A stretch of 64,000 bases of DNA, taken from contig NZ_BROD01000001.1 of the NCBI RefSeq assembly GCF_024345225.1, positions 2,552,362 through 2,616,361 on the forward strand, in the 5' to 3' direction. The position numbers and the translations under genes are program-made. Each line of letters starts with the position of its first letter. Position 1 is the first letter of the stretch. Below are positions 61,356-64,000 of the stretch, in pieces. Origin of the DNA: Clostridium sp. TW13. Its GTDB lineage: Bacteria > Bacillota > Clostridia > Clostridiales > Clostridiaceae. The notes below the pieces were generated by a model. It ran no database searches. It was not told where the DNA came from and saw nothing but the letters and a program-made list of their open reading frames with translations.

Positions 61356-63322
61356 AATACATAACAACTCTTCCTTTTTACATTAATCACATCTTGTTCT
61401 ATATATTGAATTTCTTCATTACCTGCTTTATCTTCATTAACTAATAAAGACCATCCATTACTTTTTAAATCCACATCAACAGATTCATCATTTGCATTAT
61501 ATATTACAACTATTTGATTGCAGTTATTGTTACAGTTAATTTCATTTAGAACAAATCCCACTACTCCATCTTCATTAAAATGTACTCCTTTATTTAAAAA
61601 CATCAACTTTTCCCTTATTTCACTGCTGCTATTCATTCTAAATACTTTATGACTCTTTCTTAATCGTATTAAGCCTTTATAATACTCAACAAGAGATTTA
61701 TATTCAAGACATCTATCCCAATCAAGATAATTCACACTATCTGGTGAGCAATAACTATTTTCATTTAATGTTCCATCAGCATTAACCTTTGTCCTTGCAA
61801 ATTCTTCTCCAGCTTGGAAAAATACTAATCCTTGAGAAGTGAGCACTATTGCAGCAGCTAATTTGTTCATCCTTATCAACTCATCCTTTGAGGCTTCAGG
61901 ATTTGTATTTTGTAGCTTATCCCATAAAGTAAAATTATCATGAGCTGAAACATAATTAACTGTTTGATAAGGTTCATTGGCCCAAGGAAACTCTGAATAA
62001 TTTAACTTACTATAATCTACACCATCATGTTTAGTAGAAGCAGTTACAGTAAACTTTATTACTTCCTCAAGTCCTTTCTTCCCATTAACAAAGCCCTTAT
62101 CATCAGCAAAAAATACATTTCCCTTTATTCCATCTCTTGCATCATCACTAAAGGCCGCAATTTGCATATCACCGTACTTAACTGTATTCTTCTTAAAAGC
62201 TGCTTCTTCAAATTTTAATGGTGATTCTCCTCCATTCCATCCTTCCCCATACATTATTATTGATTTATCAATTTCGTCTAACCTTCTTCTTATTTCCTTC
62301 ATAGTTTCAATATCATGCAAGGCCATTAAATCAAATCTAAAACCATCAACATGATACTCTTTTGCCCAATAAACTACAGAATCTACAATATATCTTCTTA
62401 CCATATATCTTTCAGAAGCCAATTCATTTCCACAGGCAGAACCATTTGATAAATTTCCATTAGAATCTTGTCTGTAATAGTAGCCAGGAGCTATAAAATT
62501 GAAGTTTGAATCTATAGATTTGAAGGTATGATTATAAACCATATCCATTACAACTCTGATTCCTTCCTTATGCAGTTCTTTTACCATAGTCTTAAATTCA
62601 TTTATTCTTAACTTTCCTTCATATGGATTTATTGAATAAGATCCCTCTGGTACGTTATAGTTTTTAGGATCATACCCCCAATTAAATTGAGGTTCATCTA
62701 ATTTTGATTCATCTACAGAAGCATAATCAAAAGTTGGCAACAAATGCACATGTGTTACTCCAAGTTCTTTGACATGCTGCAGACAAGTACTCTCTTCAGT
62801 ACCAGGGATTTTAGTATGCTTTTGCCATACACCACTATATTTGCCTCTATATTTTTCTTCTACTCCTGAGTTCTGATTTATAGAAAAGTCTCTAATGTGC
62901 ATTTCATATAAAATAGAGTCAGTGGCATCCTTAAATTCTGGCTTAATATCATTATCAAAGCCTTCAGGATTAGCAGAACTTAAATCCACTACCATCCCTC
63001 TATCTCCATTAACTCCTACAGCCTTTGCATAAGGATCTATAACTTCATTAGATATTCCATTATTAGTAACTATATAGTTATAAAATACTCCATCTAAATC
63101 ACCAATAAGCTCAGTCTGCCAAGTTCCGTTATCCTTACTTTCCATTGCTACAATATTTCCTGGAGTGCTATTATACTCTCTTCCATCTTTACTATAAATA
63201 ATTAATCTTACTTCTTCAGCTGCTGGTGTCCATAAAATAAACTTAGTTCTTTCCTTAGAGTATATGGCACCTAGCTCCCCATCATAATTGTATTTTTCAT
63301 TCATAACCTCTTCTAAAATCAT
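61346..63322 (-). CDS. Type I pullulanase (GH13_14)
   Basis: A 658-residue debranching enzyme. A CBM48-like N-terminal domain (YSKERTKFILWTPAAEEVRLIIY) precedes the barrel. The pullulanase signature is FNWGYDPKNYNVPEGSYS. Catalytic residues lie in FRFDLMALHD (nucleophile), MYGEGWNGG (acid) and VSAHDNFT. There is no signal peptide, so it hydrolyses alpha-1,6 bonds of imported dextrins or glycogen. The start at 63322 has GAGGTG six bases upstream; an upstream GTG would overlap it. The stop codon lies inside the family 3 repeat. Confidence 0.93.
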   Translation of the reverse strand: MILEEVMNEKYNYDGELGAIYSKERTKFILWTPAAEEVRLIIYSKDGREYNSTPGNIVAMESKDNGTWQTELIGDLDGVFYNYIVTNNGISNEVIDPYAKAVGVNGDRGMVVDLSSANPEGFDNDIKPEFKDATDSILYEMHIRDFSINQNSGVEEKYRGKYSGVWQKHTKIPGTEESTCLQHVKELGVTHVHLLPTFDYASVDESKLDEPQFNWGYDPKNYNVPEGSYSINPYEGKLRINEFKTMVKELHKEGIRVVMDMVYNHTFKSIDSNFNFIAPGYYYRQDSNGNLSNGSACGNELASERYMVRRYIVDSVVYWAKEYHVDGFRFDLMALHDIETMKEIRRRLDEIDKSIIMYGEGWNGGESPLKFEEAAFKKNTVKYGDMQIAAFSDDARDGIKGNVFFADDKGFVNGKKGLEEVIKFTVTASTKHDGVDYSKLNYSEFPWANEPYQTVNYVSAHDNFTLWDKLQNTNPEASKDELIRMNKLAAAIVLTSQGLVFFQAGEEFARTKVNADGTLNENSYCSPDSVNYLDWDRCLEYKSLVEYYKGLIRLRKSHKVFRMNSSSEIREKLMFLNKGVHFNEDGVVGFVLNEINCNNNCNQIVVIYNANDESVDVDLKSNGWSLLVNEDKAGNEEIQYIEQDVINVKRKSCYVLIK

Positions 63323-63367
63323 TGTTATCACCTCATCGTAAATTTCAATATATAAATTCTAATTAAT

Positions 63368-64000
63368 TTAATACTTTTCAATTACATAAGCATAAGCCCT
63401 TAAAACTTCTCCAACACTCCATGCTTGTGTGTAACAGCCTCTACTTGTTGATGAGAATTCACCATCAAAAATTTCTGCTATACCATTTATACAACCATCC
63501 TTCATGTGATCTTCAAAAACTTCACACATTTCTTTAGCTTTTTCAAGAGCTTCTTTTGAATCATCATTTACCTTGCAGTAGGCTGTGATAAAAGGTCCGA
63601 TTAAAAATCCCCAAGTTGTTCCCATGTGATAAGCACAATCTCTATTTAATAACTTACCTATATATTTAGGTTTAAATCTTTCATCCATAAATGATAATGA
63701 TCTCAAACCATAAGTTGAATATAAATGCTTATATACAATTTCAACAACACTCTTTTCCTTTTCTCTTTCTAGCACTGAAAATGGTAAGGATACAGCCCAA
63801 ATTTGATTTGGCCTTATTGATGAATCATTGTCATCAACCACATCATATAAGCAATGTTTTTCTTCATTCCAGAACTTATCATTAAATGATACTTTAACTT
63901 GTTGCTTAAGCTTAGAATAAGTATCCGTACTTTCACCAAATTTAAAACTCAACTCTTCCATAATGCATAGAGCGTTATACCAAAGAGCATTTATTTCTAC
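63368..64000 (-). CDS. Glycogen-debranching amylo-alpha-1,6-glucosidase, C-terminal part
   Basis: The frame is open to the right edge; the first visible residues, VEINALWYNALCIMEELSF, show the gene continues outside. NQIWAVSLPFSVLE, YHMGTTWGFLIGPF and the end REC-type SRGCYTQAWSVGEVLRAY are typical of the GDE C-terminal (alpha/alpha)6 domain. It removes the alpha-1,6 branch stubs of glycogen or dextrin. It is 45 bp ahead of the pullulanase gene on the same strand, so the two are likely one operon for branched glucans. Confidence 0.9.
   Translation of the reverse strand, partial: VEINALWYNALCIMEELSFKFGESTDTYSKLKQQVKVSFNDKFWNEEKHCLYDVVDDNDSSIRPNQIWAVSLPFSVLEREKEKSVVEIVYKHLYSTYGLRSLSFMDERFKPKYIGKLLNRDCAYHMGTTWGFLIGPFITAYCKVNDDSKEALEKAKEMCEVFEDHMKDGCINGIAEIFDGEFSSTSRGCYTQAWSVGEVLRAYAYVIEKY

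Overview
The window is low-G+C DNA from a Gram-positive anaerobe. The gene content (butyrate kinase, a ZTP riboswitch on a one-domain AICAR transformylase, a cysteine T-box operon of the ubiG-mccBA type, many YesM/YesN and NarL-type two-component systems, and a motile, saccharolytic repertoire) points to Clostridium sensu stricto. I cannot name the species. Both edges cut genes: a HelD-like helicase on the left and a glycogen-debranching-type glucosidase on the right. I found no rRNA, tRNA, CRISPR array or complete insertion sequence.

Region 1 (1-10.8 kb) is a run of short units: helD', a probable small RNA, yjbQ, a DEDDh exonuclease, a DUF2975/XRE pair and a DUF4173 membrane protein. The last two units share a palindromic operator at the same distance from their promoters. 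They are followed by a serine hydrolase, a Vat/CatB-type acetyltransferase, a CD3324-like regulator with a structured leader, YitT, a TetR-DUF998 pair and an HD phosphohydrolase. Region 2 (11-16.4 kb) holds an anchored GH31 glucosidase behind a LacI-type operator, butyrate kinase without an adjacent ptb, and the riboswitch-controlled AICAR transformylase.

Region 3 (16.5-27 kb) contains a lone protease-flagellin (flagellinolysin) with a probable sigma-D promoter. Next is a P-type ATPase carrying PEEFP in place of PEGLP, behind a terminator-type riboswitch that resembles the NiCo/czcD class, and then an ABC-FtsX exporter with its own two-component system. Region 4 (27-38 kb) has a pseudouridine synthase, two tiny hydrophilic genes among palindromic repeats, a MarR/nitroreductase/monooxygenase group, a DEAD-box helicase and an LnrJK-LMN-like sensor plus ABC exporter set whose kinase probably starts at ATT.

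Region 5 (38-52 kb) has a GH3 beta-glucosidase broken by one extra G at its catalytic Asp, a Tet(M)-like GTPase with an unknown gene and a pentapeptide-repeat gene behind it, and a sugar ABC importer next to a membrane-anchored solute-binding protein, sensor kinase and response regulator operon. Region 6 (52-64 kb) carries alanine racemase, the T-box-controlled methionine-to-cysteine operon, and an alpha-glucan set: debranching enzyme, pullulanase, an ABC-2 exporter and a lipoprotein alpha-amylase.

Three families of small dispersed palindromic repeats lie in the gaps. The points most worth following are the shared XRE-type operator, the metal-riboswitch/PEEFP ATPase pairing, the protease-flagellin and the orphan promoter-terminator small RNA. 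Nothing here is clearly a wholly undescribed system; the best novelty candidates are regulatory.
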